From NCBI GenBank assembly GCA_021030905.1, contig JAGFMI010000001.1:1860001-1924000 (forward strand): a DNA stretch of 64,000 nucleotides, in the 5' to 3' direction. A program made the translations under genes and the position numbers. This DNA is from Pyrenula massariospora (lineage: Eukaryota; Ascomycota; Eurotiomycetes; Pyrenulales; Pyrenulaceae). Shown in pieces: positions 42,420 to 55,166 of this stretch. Every line of letters starts with the position of its first letter. The stretch's first letter is position 1. A model generated the notes under the pieces. The model searched no databases and had not been told where the DNA came from. It saw nothing but the letters and a program-made list of their open reading frames with translations.

Positions 42420-43451
42420 TTACTTCCACGTATCCACCCTCCCCAAGCTAACCCCCAACTCCTCCGTGTCCTTACTCCCGCCTCTACTCCTCAGCCTCCC
42501 CCTCGGCATGCTCATGCTTCTCTGCCTTCCCCCAACACTCTCCGCCCTCCCTCTCCCATCCTCCCCATCACTCCCCTCCTCATCCACAACCAACCTCACC
42601 CCTCCCTTCCCCATCGCCGACCCCGTCCCCGCCGCCGCCGCCGCAGCGCCCTTCTTCCTCTCCTCCTCGCCCCTCCGCAGCCTCTCCCACTCCCCCACCA
42701 ACCCCCTATAGTACACCTCCGCCTGCACCGTCAGGCTGTATCCCTCGGGCGTCCAGCCTAATTTGTTCTCAACGAGCGGATGCGCGCCGGCCTGGAGGAG
42801 TATGCGGAGGGCTTTGAGGTTGCCCCACGCGCTCGCGTAATGGAGGCACGTGTTGCCTTCGTTGTCGCGGAGGGTGGGGTCTGCCGAGAACGCGAGGAGG
42901 GTGGTGAGGGTGGAGGTGTCGGCGTCGGTGGGGGAGGAGGAGGAGTGGGTGTGTTTGTGGGTTTTGGTCGTAGCGGGAGCGAGAGGGGGCTTGCTGCCGG
43001 AGGAGGGAGGGGCGGGGGAGGGGAAGATGAGGGAGTCTTGTGGGTGGGCGCGCGCGGCCAGCATGAGGGGGGTTGCGCCGGCGTTGTCGCGGCGGTTGAC
43101 GGTCTCGGGGAAGTTTTTGCAGAGCAGCTCGACCACAGCGGTGTGGGTGTGGCTTGCGGCGAGGTGGAGGGGTGTTGAGCCGTGCGTATTGTGTGAGATG
43201 CCGAGGGTTGAGGGGTTGAGGAGGAAATCTGTGGGTTTGGAGGGTGTGGTGCGGTCGTGGCCAAGGGTGATCAGGTGCGAGCAGATAGCGACGTGGCCGT
43301 GCTGGGCAGCGAGGTGGAGGGAGGTGTTTGAGTGCCCGTCGGGGGATAGGTCGGGGTTGTGGAGGTAGGCAGGATTAGCGGCGAGAATGCGGCGAAGGAG
43401 AGAGAGGTCATTCTGAACTATGGCACGGCGGAGGCGGGTGGGGATGTCCAT
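42420..43451 (-). CDS. Ankyrin-repeat protein, AVO2-like (TORC2)
   Basis: Single exon, 343 aa from the ATG at 43451 (MDIPTRLRRAIVQND). Ankyrin repeats are recognisable at NTSLHLAAQHGHVAICSHLI, GSTPLHLAASHTHTAVVELL, GATPLMLAARAH and GNTCLHYASAWGNLKALRIL. The opening, with R-L-R-x-A-I followed by LLRRILAANPAYLHNPD and then LGHDR, resembles yeast Avo2, an ankyrin subunit of TOR complex 2 at the plasma membrane. A Ser/Thr/Pro/His-rich insertion lies between repeats, and the C-terminal 100 residues are low-complexity, with an Ala run, acidic residues and a SMSMPRGR motif that could be phosphorylated. The AVO2 assignment rests on remembered similarity and is moderate; a generic ankyrin protein is the alternative. 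Confidence 0.8.
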   Translation of the reverse strand: MDIPTRLRRAIVQNDLSLLRRILAANPAYLHNPDLSPDGHSNTSLHLAAQHGHVAICSHLITLGHDRTTPSKPTDFLLNPSTLGISHNTHGSTPLHLAASHTHTAVVELLCKNFPETVNRRDNAGATPLMLAARAHPQDSLIFPSPAPPSSGSKPPLAPATTKTHKHTHSSSSPTDADTSTLTTLLAFSADPTLRDNEGNTCLHYASAWGNLKALRILLQAGAHPLVENKLGWTPEGYSLTVQAEVYYRGLVGEWERLRRGEEERKKGAAAAAAGTGSAMGKGGVRLVVDEEGSDGEDGRGRAESVGGRQRSMSMPRGRLRSRGGSKDTEELGVSLGRVDTWK

Positions 43452-44989
43452 TAGATTGTTATGGGGGTGATGAGGGAGAAGGGGAAGACAATTGTGTTGT
43501 AGATACGGAGCGAAAATGCTCCAAGCCTGACATTTCTGTCGTCGTGTATTCGGGGGCAATATTGAGTTTGCGATTCCAAGCGAGTGAGATATCGGAGACA
43601 ATGCTTTCCAGAAGCGTTGTCTTGCCAGCTATGACAATCAAGGGCTCTAGGAGCTGCCTACGTGAAAGAGGGAAGCGCGGAATTGTTCCGTCTGTTGATT
43701 CCCTGTCGTTGCCTCACAGCCTTACAAGCTTATATCACTCTTAGGATTCCGTATCTTAAATACATAGTATGCCCTCTGATTGCTCACAGATAGCTCAAAT
43801 ACCAGGAATCCAATCACAACAAAAAATGAAGTATCACTGATAACAGTATTTGCACTGTCTCTCATATAGTTCTTAGCAAAGCTCGGTTTTCTATCGCCCG
43901 AAGTAAAAACGCCAGTTGCCAGAAGTATTTCTTCTTTGAACTAGACTTGCGCTTTTTTACTATTATTCGACACTATGACACCATCTCCGAAAGAGCTGCC
44001 AATCAGGGATCAAGCAATCTCAGTAAGTCAGTACCGAGACAGAGTATTCCGTTGGCTAGGCTCAACTGGAACTCATGACTATGCACTGCCTGCTAATGGC
44101 TTGTGTATCCTCATACGTCTATTCGGGTAGCAAACGGAAAACTTTCTCTGTTATGAAGATTTCTAAGTGGCAAAGGAACATATTGTGGACTTCCAAAAGT
44201 GTTTCGAGGCAGACTTCACACTTAGCCGCATGAGAATCGCTTTCGGCTTTGTGGAATGATGATAAAGACTTCCAATTCTTAACCGCATTTTATATTGCAA
44301 GCCATGTACATAGCCTTCTATTTCTCTTCTAAATCTTCAATGATCACATTAGGTTCAATCTCAAGCTACATCTCGGTGTTTGTCTAAACCTACCCCAAGT
44401 ACTTATAGCCTCCAGACGTTGGTGAAAGCTAGCTATTATTGCTCTTCAAAGCTTCAGCAGCTATAACGTATCTATTCTGCAGGTACAATATGACTATCAA
44501 AGAGACGGCCTTGCGGTGTGCATGTCGCCTTACATGTACATCAACGGGGAAAAGTAAGGGAATACAAGGTTGCTGTTGCGGTGGATACTCGGTATTTCGA
44601 CTGGCGAGACGAGATCGGAAGGCTTAGAGAATGGTAAAGGTAGCGGAAAGAGGATTAGCAGCCATGCGTACCGAATAAGAGGAGTTTGAAGTGCACTGAA
44701 CGAGTGGATTGCCCAGAAACGTTCATTTATCCAGGGTTACGAAGCGACGTGCACTGCCACAGACCAAAAGATCGAGTTGACAGCCATCTAGGAGTCGCTA
44801 TCTCTGCTCCTTCCTTACTTTCTGTTGCACAAACCTTCCCACTATTATCGATGATCCATAAACAACTAATCTCATTATTTATATCTTGTCATCTTCATAT
44901 ATAGCCGCACTCGACATACTGATAGTCCTTTCGAACCGAGCCTTTTGATCACTGGGCAACATCTTTACAGATATGTCTCCCTCCGCATT

Positions 44990-45008
44990 TGATTGATTGA
45001 TTGATTGA
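44990..45008 (+). repeat. TTGA-type microsatellite
   Basis: About four to five consecutive TTGA units. Nothing is known of a role. Confidence 0.6.
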
Positions 45009-46404
45009 ATTTCCTACACCGTTTCGGCTTCCCTTCTGGGCGCCACGCCGGGTAAAAACTATGCTCTATAGGGGTCCAACTCCCTATCGCTGGGTTCAGA
45101 CGTGGGGCTGGATCAACAGCCAACCAATAGGCTTCCAAGTAGCTTCCAAGTACGTTCCACCAATGACACATCTCGTCTCGTTCAAGCCCTTCAGCAACTT
45201 AACCCTCCAACGACCCATTGCCCCTGAACCCCTGAATTCCCTCGAAGCTTCCAATCACGTGACCGTTCGGGCTTGCCCTCTGTACTCTGTGGCCCCTGTG
45301 CCAACTGTATAGCCCTCTGTAGTCCGCTCAATACCCCCAGAGCTCGTTGTCCCTCTGGCCGATCATGTTCAGGACCAATACCCGTTGAGAGGTGTTGTTG
45401 TTTCAACAATGGCGTCTCTCAAAACCCATAAGTCTATCTAGAATCCTTTGGCTTGTCTCCCTCCGCAATTTATCTTGGCTAGTGACCTGTCACCATCAGA
45501 AAGAGCGGAATGATGATCTTACCGCGGAAGTGGCATGACTAAGGAGCTTTCCCTACAACAATACTGGACAGACGCCGGCCGCACTGTCGAGAAACTCGTA
45601 CACAAGATCCTTGGTAGGGAGCATCCGTTGTAAACCAAACTAGTATCAATGAAGAGCATTCATGTCACAAAATAAAGCAAGAGCCTGAAAACTGAGATCC
45701 AAGGCAAAAATACTGAGCCCATGCTGTCAGAGAAACGCAGTGAAACCGGCTAGGCCGGCGCCAGAAAATGAAGTGCAAGGGGCCGATGTTTGAAAAGCGT
45801 CGTGGGAGGATATTCCTTCAAGACCTTCTTTCACGAGAGACGGCTATGTAGGCATTCGCGGATGGTGCGGGTCTCACTGGCTACTTGTCGGGGCTCTAGT
45901 ACTGCAGGGTCAGGTCGCACCAGATACTGTCTTCATCTTCTATAGAGCAATTGATTAATTAAAGGAAGGTTTCTTGGAGTACTTCCTCGTAGCCATGCTG
46001 TTACACCTCATGGAGATACTCAAGGCTTCTGCCTGACGCTGCCACATTTGCTTCTCTGGGATCCTCTCTATCGAAGACTGTAAGCGTAGCTCACCATCTT
46101 GTTGTGACCCTATAACAACTTCCGGACAGAGAACATGAATTACAAAACGGGAAACTGCTGACGCACGAGTGCCTTGCTAGGCACTGTGAGAAGCCAGACT
46201 GAAAACAGGTCTTGCTGCTCGGAAGACCGCAGATACGACGAGACCCTTTAGGCTATCTAGAAACATTAACGGACGCCTACATTGTCAATGACTTTGATCA
46301 TCCGCCGATTGTCGGTAAGCGGTGCTCAATTCTACGAGGCTATAAGTCAACAAAAATTGAACGTCCTTGGCTACTTGTTCTGGTTGGCCCTAATCCTAAT
46401 TTCT

Positions 46405-46548
46405 CCCTTGTCCTGTCACAACGTCGACGGTTTTTTGGTTGGTCTGCCTCAGACTGTGCTACAAAGTAACCCTGAGCCGGCTCGGCACAGAATTCAGGGT
46501 GGCACGCACCGAGGCAGACCAACGGAAAAACCGTCGAACAGGATAGGG
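46405..46548. repeat. Foldback (long inverted repeat) element
   Basis: Arms at 46425-46450 and 46511-46536 are complementary at 24 of 26 positions. Pairing continues outward at lower quality, interrupted by an unpaired stretch of about 7 bases, and the 60-base loop holds a further inverted pair (ACCCTGA/TCAGGGT). The whole would fold into a long hairpin as DNA or RNA. A MITE-like foldback insertion or a small-RNA precursor are both possible; no target-site duplication was identified. Confidence 0.65.
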
Positions 46549-46886
46549 GTTATATAAGCAACATCAGGCCGCGGCTCAATTTCGGCTCAGCCTCGCTTAA
46601 CCTGCACCGCCACAGCTCAGGATTCCTATTGACCGCTCCGGTCTCTGGCATCAACCCCGGCTCTGGGACCTTCCCTTTCACGATAGAGCCAACGCATAGA
46701 AAACCCCATCAACATCCAGCAGCTCGGATCTGGATAGAAATCTCCCGATTGAGACAGGGGCCCACTTCAGGGTCTCTGAAGATCGAGCCAAAATCTGGGA
46801 CCTTAGGGTGGTAAGGAATATGGTTGTTCAGTCACAATTTTATTGAGACTCTCCTTCACATCTCAATACGCAATCGAATCAACCTA

Positions 46887-49800
46887 ATGAAGCGTCGAGC
46901 GTGGATGAAGAAGTTGGGGTTTTCGCCACGGTCGAAGTCTCCTGCAACTGCGAGCGACAAGACTCGTTCAACGCCGTCAACAGTTTCCTCCCAGCAGGGC
47001 CCGGCCTTCATCCCCGATCACAATGGCACGCCATCGTCACCGCTTCCCTCTATAGGCTTGAAACTATGTTTTGACGTTGCCCATGCAACAAGCGGCCAGG
47101 TTTCACAGCATCGGACTAAGCTACAGCAGGCTTTAGAAGAACTCGAAGCCGTACTTCAAGCACTAACTGGGACGCCATCCTCCAGACTGGTAGAAACCGA
47201 AGGGAAACTTAAGCAAGTCGGCGCTCTACCAGAATTATCGCTGAAAGATATATCTGAAGTGCTGCATGGTGACACCAAACACAAGACCGAAAATGCTGCC
47301 TCCAATGCTTGCGTGTTCATGCAGAAGATCTATCCCCTTTTCAAAATAGCTCTGGGTCTTACTGGTAACGTAAGCTTGGCAGCTGGATATGGACCTGTAC
47401 AAATTGCAACCAACGGGCTCACACAGGTTCTGGAGGTGTGTTCACCCTGTCTGATCCAAAATGCATTCTGAAGTTGTAAGATAGCGATGCAGGTTCCGAA
47501 GCAAACGGAGGAGATATCTTCCGCATTGAGCGGTATTTATGCTGACCAAGCTCTGCTTGACAAACTCCAAGAGTTCCCGACACTAACCTTGGACGAGATT
47601 ATTGTGATCAGTGCCATGAATCTGCAGACTGAGTTCATTAACTTCCTACGCAAAAGCTTGCTTTGGATGAAGAAGAGCTTCTTCGCCAAGTTCGCCAATT
47701 GTCTCATCGAAGCTACACATATTCAAGAGGCACATGCCTCTCTGAAAACAGCACGAGATATGCTGAAGAATGCAATAGATACGGATACGTTCCTTACAGT
47801 CAAGTGGAAGGAGATAGAGATGATGCAGGCCAAATTGCTGAACACCCTATGCTCAGATGAATACCATATCGTTCATCTCAAGAAGCAACAAGAGCTTCAT
47901 AGTAGCAGACTCAAAGACAGCGGCGCATGGCTAGTGGACAATGACAACTTCAAGAAATGGAAAAGTGCGGGATCCAGTATTCTTTGGTGTCCAGGTCTGC
48001 GTAGGTACCACTGCCCGTGACGGAACGTAGTTTACACTGACACTAAAGCCAGCGGGCGCGGGCAAGACATATATCATGTAAGTTAGTTGTCGAACCGAGT
48101 ATCACCTCATGTCATTCGAAGTTTGCTAATTATCGACTCACAGATCTCGGGTTGTTGATCACCTGGCGGCTTCGTTTCGCCTTCAGGAGATCAGCCTTGC
48201 TTTCATATATTGTGAGTACAATCGAGCACATCTACAGTCAGAAAAAACTATTGTCGAAGCCTTTACGCGGCAATTAATTGCTCAGAAGCCTGAACTTTGC
48301 CACGAATTGGAGAGAGATCTGGAAAGTACCTTGTCTACAGTGGACGACAGGAGAGCTCTTCTCGAGCGTGTACTGTCCTATTTCAAGGGTGCATTCCTAT
48401 GCCTAGATGCCTTAGATGAATTTGCGTCCGAACACCTCCCACGACTCTCACTAGTCTCTTCCCTCAAAGGAATTGTTGAAACATGCAGCACCCATCATGT
48501 GAGGCTTTGCATAAGCTCTCGCGAATCTGAAGGCATTTGGCAGCATCTGCGCGGCTCCACAGTGTCGTTTGGCCGGTTGGATATCCGCTCCAGTGCGATA
48601 GATATTGAAACCCACGTTAGGCAAAAGTACATAGAGCAAGCTGCTGGTACCGCCTGGATGCAAATCAATCCATCTTTAGAACAGCTGGCTGTGGAAAAAG
48701 TTGTAGAGAGGTCAGACTGCATGTGAGTACACCCCATGAGACTTTACGCTTATAATCGTTTATGTCTAGTTTAGATTCAAGCTAGCTGATTTGCAAATCA
48801 AGTCGGCCTTAAGAAAGCCCAATGCGAAATCAATGAAGGCCGCGCTCGGGAATCTGACGACCGACGTCAACGTCTATTACTCTGAGACAATGTCGAGGAT
48901 CGAAAATCAGGGAGAGACCAGCACAACTGTCCTCTCCCTTCTCAAATGGTTAGCATTTGCGCGTACACCAATCCACCTCCGCGAATTGGAGCTCGCATTG
49001 GGTCTGGAGCCTCAAAAATATCTTGGAGATGATATGGATGATCTCCTCGTTGACATACCAAGCTATCTAGGCCTCAGCGAGGGTCTTGCCTTGATCAGAC
49101 AAACCGCTGCAGATGAGTCCGGGTCTCGGTCTACATCGATTTCTAGTGAGCAGGGATACGATGCTGCCATGGCCAAGGGCCCAGAAGTCTTCCTTGCACA
49201 TCAATCTATCCGTGAGTATCTCCACCTTACCTACCCATGGACCGAACCGGCTGGAGAAAAAGCAATCTTGAATGCTTGCATATTTACGATGGCATCTCCA
49301 ATGTTCATTAATGCATTACCCGATGTGTGGCAAGAACTACGTACAAGAGAACAGTTACCATATCAGGCAAAGGCAAATTTTTCTGTGATTTCTAATGATG
49401 CAGCTCGCCACGTACCGGAGTTTCTTTTCTGGGCACTTTCATCGTGGGGCCAATACTTCTGTGCAGCGAATGTGACTGAAAAAATCAAAGCGGTCCTTTG
49501 CAACATACACCAAGTCACTCACGACTATAACCGGAGTCATCTTAAGCAAAATGCACAAGAAGATTTTTCTCTGTCCTTAAAGCACTCGGAGAGTAGAGAC
49601 CACGTCATGCTCCAACGAAGAAAGTCGTCTCTCCTAAACATGGCTCTTTACCGCATCGGGCCTTCTAGGCCTGGTCCACTGTACTGGTGCGCTTACGAAG
49701 GCTGGGTAGAGGCTTGTAAATTCTTGCTGCCCCTAGAAGCTGTGCCTAATCTTTTCTTCGATACGAAACATGGCAGAGGCTGCTGGAGACCCTACGCTGC

Positions 49801-51019
49801 GACTCTTATTTCCGCAGCCACTGGCTCTGGAGATCTTCCTACAGTTGAGGCGCTCCTGAATGATGAACGAGTGTACGCCGACCTGGACATGGATCACTAT
49901 AGCGAAGGACACGTGACGCCGCTAATGCAAGCGTGTCAGAGTGACCACGAAAGTATCGTCAAGGCACTGCTCCGACGAAAGGATATAGACGTCAACTACT
50001 ATGACAATGGTGGATATGGTGCGGGATTGACACCAATTCTGCGGGCGGGACGTCGCACAATTTCGCTTTTACTCGAGCGACACGATCTCGATGTCAACAT
50101 GCTGCGGCTTGGACGGCGGCCGATACACCATCTTGTTAACCTTGGAGGATCGGAAACTCAGCTCACAGAGATCCTTCGCAATCCGAGAGTTGACGTGAAT
50201 GCGCGAACGGCCAAAACCATCGAGTTCAACCGTAAGTATATCGAAGAGACAGACAAATTCTGCAAATCCAGAACAGCTTTAATGGTCGCTGCTCTTGTAG
50301 GACACTCCCGAGAAACGGCGATTTTGCTACAACATCCTGATGTCGATGTGCAGCTGCAAGATGATGATGGCATGACGGCGCTGATGTTGAGCGCGTATGG
50401 GACACTTCGAACTCATAATCGGATTGGATGGAATGCCGAAGAAAGGAATGAAAGATTCCGGTTATCAATCCAGCGACATGCTGAAACAATTAGGGTGCTA
50501 TTAGCGGCAACCCAGGTCTCGATCAACCAGCGAGACAGCAAGAGTCGCACGGCATTGTCGATTGCAGCGGCTTGCGGCTTAGATCCTCGAGCTTCAGAAG
50601 GTCAAAACGCTACTCAACGTAAAAGCCACTACCCTGAAATTGTCAGAGAACTGCTCGCAGCCCCCGCTGTGGAAGTTAATGCGTCAGATGATAGGGGACA
50701 TACCCCTCTGGACTACACCATCTGGTCTCGCGACTTCTCGATACAGGAATACAACTATCGCATAAAAGATCTAGAGGAATGCATTGAAAGGCGTCGAGAA
50801 GCTGGAAGCAATCTACAACCAAAGTTGACGTGCGACGAGATCCGAGCCCAAATGGTCGCAAATCTCACCCCAATAGAGCATGTACAAAAGCTGATTGTCG
50901 AGGCGGGTGGCCAAACCGGCGTCCCGATTATCGTGCCGGAGATACCAGCGGATCGACCAAGCATTGCCTACGAACTCGCTCGGGTCGCATCTAACTCACT
51001 AGACACTAACGTCAATTAA
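46887..51019 (+). CDS. NACHT-ankyrin NLR-like STAND protein
   Basis: Five exons (46887-47435, 47493-48000, 48053-48077, 48144-48722, 48775-51019) give about 1301 aa. The 25-bp third exon is fixed by the P-loop: joins read LWCPGLPGAGKTYII. Walker A is GLPGAGKT at 351-358; Walker B is LCLDALDE near 447-453. Before it lies a helical region of about 340 residues, possibly a signalling or cell-death domain, which I do not recognise. After the NACHT come a winged-helix-like region (LRELELALGL...VFLAHQSIREYL) and C-terminal ankyrin repeats from about residue 850 to 1240, for example TPLMQACQSDHESIVKALL and TALMVAALVGHSRETAILL. Fungal NLRs of this layout act in non-self recognition and heterokaryon incompatibility; ligand and output here are unknown. 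The gene looks intact. The ATG at 46887 is the first one in frame. Confidence 0.9.
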
Positions 51020-51774
51020 ATCCTAGAGCCTGGGCATTAATTACGGTCACTTGGCCCCGCCCTAGGGCAGTCAGGCACAGGAGTGTAGCCAATCACAGCT
51101 ATGAACTCTCGATATTCGGTGAGCAGACAAACATGCAAGAATACCAGATACATCGCATCCGATGACTTCCTAAACCGAAGCCAGGCTAGAGGGGTAATCG
51201 AAGATCGAGCCGCATGGTCAGGGAGGCCGTCGACAAAAACTACAGACACACCTGCTTGTTCATGTGCATGACAGCCACATGGAAAGAGCGGGCAGGCGAG
51301 TGGGGAGGCGTGAAAGTGGAAAATGCAGCCACAGCTCAGGGTAGCTGGATTATTGCGAAGGTGAAAACACCAAGCGCTCAGGTTTGCAAACGAAATAGGG
51401 CTTCAATAGAGGTCAGTTTTGGCGATTGTGTATTGTGCTATTGTGACACCATGCCCGAGACAGCGATCTTGCATCTCATTTCTCCAAGATCTGCGTAGAG
51501 AGGGATCAAGAGTTGCCCTGCTCCATAGCTCGCACGGCGCATTACCGGACTAGGCAACTACACAGAAGTATCTCAGTTACTCATCCCACTAATTCCGACG
51601 CGATAGCAGTAACCCACAGATAGATCAGCACTACAGCTCGCCCCCGTTCGAGCTCAGCACGGTGCTTCAGGTGCAAAACTTAGCTGTAGTAATGCTATGT
51701 TCCTGAGCGAACCTAAAGCATGCGTAACTACTAAGCACCTCCATGGTTATGATCCGATGCTATTCTGCTCCAAG
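51020..51774. other. Convergent intergenic region
   Basis: About 0.75 kb between the convergent NLR and LysM genes. Small frames show no domain and nothing else was seen. Confidence 0.5.
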
Positions 51775-53928
51775 TCAGCTAGCAGATCTAGAGATCACCA
51801 CGCTAGAGGTTGAAGTAGGTGAAATATCAGGTGCACCGACGCAGTAGTAGTAGCTAGCCCAGAAATTAGAACTGCAGTCATCGCCTCCTGGGCCGAGGAC
51901 TGGATTCCAGGAGTAAAGCTCGATAGTGGTGATATTGTTCTCCGAGGAAAAGCTTGTGCAATTGTCTGCGGAGGTGGCCTGGGAATACTTCGTACATTGC
52001 GGGTCGATATCAGACTGGACGGGAGAAGGAGTGGGAGAAGCCGTGGGAGAAGCCGTGGGACTGACGAGAGGAGTGGTGGTTTGAGTTGAATTACTTGAAA
52101 CTCCGATGCAGTACCAATACCCAGCTTGAAAATCCGTAGTGCAATTTTCGCCGTTTGGTCCGATAACCGGATTCCAAAGCTCAAGCGCTTGTTGCGTGAT
52201 ATTGAAGAGCTGACTGAAGGAGTAGCAGCTATCGCCCGACTGGGCTAAGGCAAATTGAGTGCAAGACGGTGATATACCAGACTGGGTCGGGCTGGGTGCA
52301 GGACTACCTGGCTGCACAATGGTAGTGTTCCTTGTGGAACTACCGACACCTCCACTCCCAGCCAGAGTGATGCTTCCATCGCCGCCGCCACGTTGCTGCG
52401 AATTGGCGTTGGTTGTTGCATTGCTTGCAAGAGGTGAGATGTAAGTACCGCCTGGTGCGCTGGCACAGACATATTGTGCCGTTGTATTGTCACAAAAGCC
52501 AATTAAATTCGGATTCCACGACAGGAACTGTGTAGTGGTGACGGTCTCATTGCTTGTCGAAAGAGTCATGACAAACATATCGCTGCGTACATTCATCGAG
52601 TAAGTGAGAGGTACATTCGGCGATGCATACTGATGCAGCTTCAGTGGATTGAGAGGACTCACCAGGTTGTGTTTGCGTTCATGTACATAACGCTGCAATC
52701 CAAAGGAGCGCACACAGCCGGAATATCAGTTGTATTGAAATCGGGCAGACAGTTTGGATTGCCGAACATCTGCCATATATCACCGGTCGACGCATTCAGG
52801 AGATGCGGCATCACATCACAAGGTGATTGAGTGGTAAGATTGATAGTCGGTGCAGTCAGATCGGCGAAAACGATGGTCCGGGCTTCACAATTCGTGTTAT
52901 TCGTTTGATTGTCTATTGGTGGATTTGGGTTACTGAAGCGGTACGTAAAATTAGTGGTAGTGTTCTGCGATTCTCCAAGAGACGATTGGTAGTATGGAGG
53001 GATCTGAATAAGAAGGTCAGGCATGATTGAAGTCGCATTGCAGACGTCAAGAATGTCCAACCATTGCTTGACTAAGTAATCTGAGTGATCTGAGTCTGGC
53101 AAGTACGGAGATGCTAGCCGAAGGTAGAACATATTCAAAAAACATTGGGAGCAAAGCAAATCATTTGTGTACAAGTTTGCGATTCGCTCATTCTCCGGCA
53201 GCACGTCTGTAGGGTCTATGCATTGAGAGACATTGACATTGGTTGGGTCAGTGCAATCAGGGCGTATGATGTCTGAACCGGTCCAATCGTAGGATTGGAT
53301 AAGGCAATACTGAGATGTATTAGAGGACTGGCGAGATGATATTTGGGGATAAAGTGCTGTTCCAAGGAGGCCTGTGGCATAAGGATTCCAGGTGCTAGTA
53401 TATGTACTGTTATTTCCACCGACGGCGCCTGGTGTTAAGACAGTACCATTAATGCCATTGTCCTGAGTCAGATCGGTATTTGCCGTGACGCAAACGATGT
53501 TCATACCGTCGAGAAAGCGTCCGGGTATGGTCTCCGCAGGATAAAGCTGTGATTCGTGTAAATATTTGAGAGCTTCTCAGAGATGATAGCAGCCATGCCG
53601 CTAAACTTACTCTTCCGTACGCATTTAGCTGCTCGCTAGCGCACACTTCTGCGGAATTACTCCACCAGGAAGACACCGAACTTTGACATGGACTTGTGCA
53701 AAGCGCTGTGGCATTTTCGTCGCTCCAGAAAAACCCATCGGCATTTCCAGCCATGGAAAGGAGTTCCTGATTGCAATCAACGGTAGCATTAAGAGCCGTC
53801 AAGCAGTCACAGCTGATGTTGAACGCCGTAGATAAAGCATCTGGGGGAATAGCAGGGTAGAGATTGAACTGTGCTTCGCTGCTTGCTCCCAGGCATAGCA
53901 CGAGGAAAATTGGGTAGCGAATCTGCAT
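51775..53928 (-). CDS. Secreted LysM-domain protein
   Basis: Three exons, 53928-53611, 53546-52663 and 52582-51775, give about 669 aa. A signal peptide ([18 protein letters not shown]) starts it. The C-terminal third has three LysM-like modules with the W-N-P core: [26 protein letters not shown] and [14 protein letters not shown], the latter two ending in YYC-type cysteines. LysM modules bind chitin or chito-oligomers. They are joined by Pro/Ser/Thr linkers ([14 protein letters not shown]). The first two-thirds has many Cys and N-glycosylation sites and no domain I recognise. LysM proteins next to subgroup C chitinases are a known fungal arrangement, and here the genes are divergent. It could shield the fungus's own chitin, capture oligomers or support attack on other fungi. 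Confidence 0.88.
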
Positions 53929-55166
53929 GTTTCTGCTTCTAAAGAATGCTGTCGATTAGTTCAATGCTTAGAGGAGTAAAGAAGACAATTCTCCACCAGA
54001 GGACAGCCTGAGTCAACAACTTTGTGGTTCCAGTCATCTGCCATTGATGAGCAAGAATCTGAAAGGAGGTCAAGTGAATTTTTGGATCGCTGGGTTGTCT
54101 ACATCTCAGTCAAGCAGTGCCACATGAGAGAGTCAAACAGCATAGACGAATTGCATCAAAGTGTAATATATGTGTAAGCTGAGAAGTGACAGCCCGGCAA
54201 TCGAACTGTCATAGAGCCACAAAAAACCAACTATGATCAAGTACGTGTCGTGAAGGTCACACATCTAGCGGCTTACATTCATGGGTTGGATGATAAGCAT
54301 GAGGCAGACTGAAAAGGGTTTGCAACATTTGTGGTGCGACCAGTGAGCCCTGTTTCTGACCCGGAATCCAAGAAGCCTACTTATTAACGGGCAAGCTACC
54401 AGTCCAGGTCTACATTTTCCTTGCAATATGCGTCGAATTCCGGTCTAGACAGTCGGGTCGATCCAATTAAGAGCTGGGTGGGTTCGTGGACCTGTAGATG
54501 AAGTTACAGCGAGTATTTCGGGCCGCTCACCGGTACGCCACCTTCGACCTTTAGCTACCTAGCTAGCGATTTCTGAGCGCTAGACTCTATCTAGTACGAC
54601 TCAGGAGTCAGATTGAACAGAAATGAGGCACCCTTTCTTCTACGCTGACATCTTGTCGGCCAGGCACAACCATTGCAAAGTCGTACCGCTATTGTGCCGG
54701 CGGCAGGGCAGCTATCACCCGCGATTTTAGACTGTGCTACAGCGAAGATACACGGTCTGATGTGGCACGGGTTTGAACACTGCATTTGACCGTTTGACGG
54801 CTTTCACCAACTGCCAGGCATCATCCGCTGATTAAAATTTACTCAGGCAAATGGCCCCTGCGTACATACATCCTGCTCCTCGGCCACCACATCTATCTCT
54901 CATACTGCATCTAGCCCGTCGGAAACATGCGCCTTAATCCTAAAGCCGAGCCTTTGAGGATATCACACGAGCTAGTGAGATGTAAAAGCTGTTACTCATG
55001 CCAGGTGTAGCATGATAGGGTTGCCGATGGGGAGGTATCTTGCCCAAGTTGTGTTGTGAGCGCAGTAGTCTTCAGGAAGGTCTTTTTCCATCTCTGCTCC
55101 CACAATGTCTTCTCCAATTCGAGAAGACTTCCATTCATTAGTACTGCTGCTTCATGCGCTATCATC
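53929..55166. promoter_or_regulatory. Shared LysM/chitinase divergent intergenic region
   Basis: 1.24 kb between the divergent start codons. It must hold both promoters and could allow joint control. I did not identify specific binding sites; no coding region is supported inside. Confidence 0.45.

Larger units (their letters stand above)
43452..46886. other. 3.4-kb gene-free region with foldback repeat
   Basis: No gene is supported. It contains a (TTGA)n microsatellite at about 44990-45008 and the foldback element at 46405-46548, which is about 340 bp before the NLR start codon. Short frames here have no domain. Confidence 0.45.
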
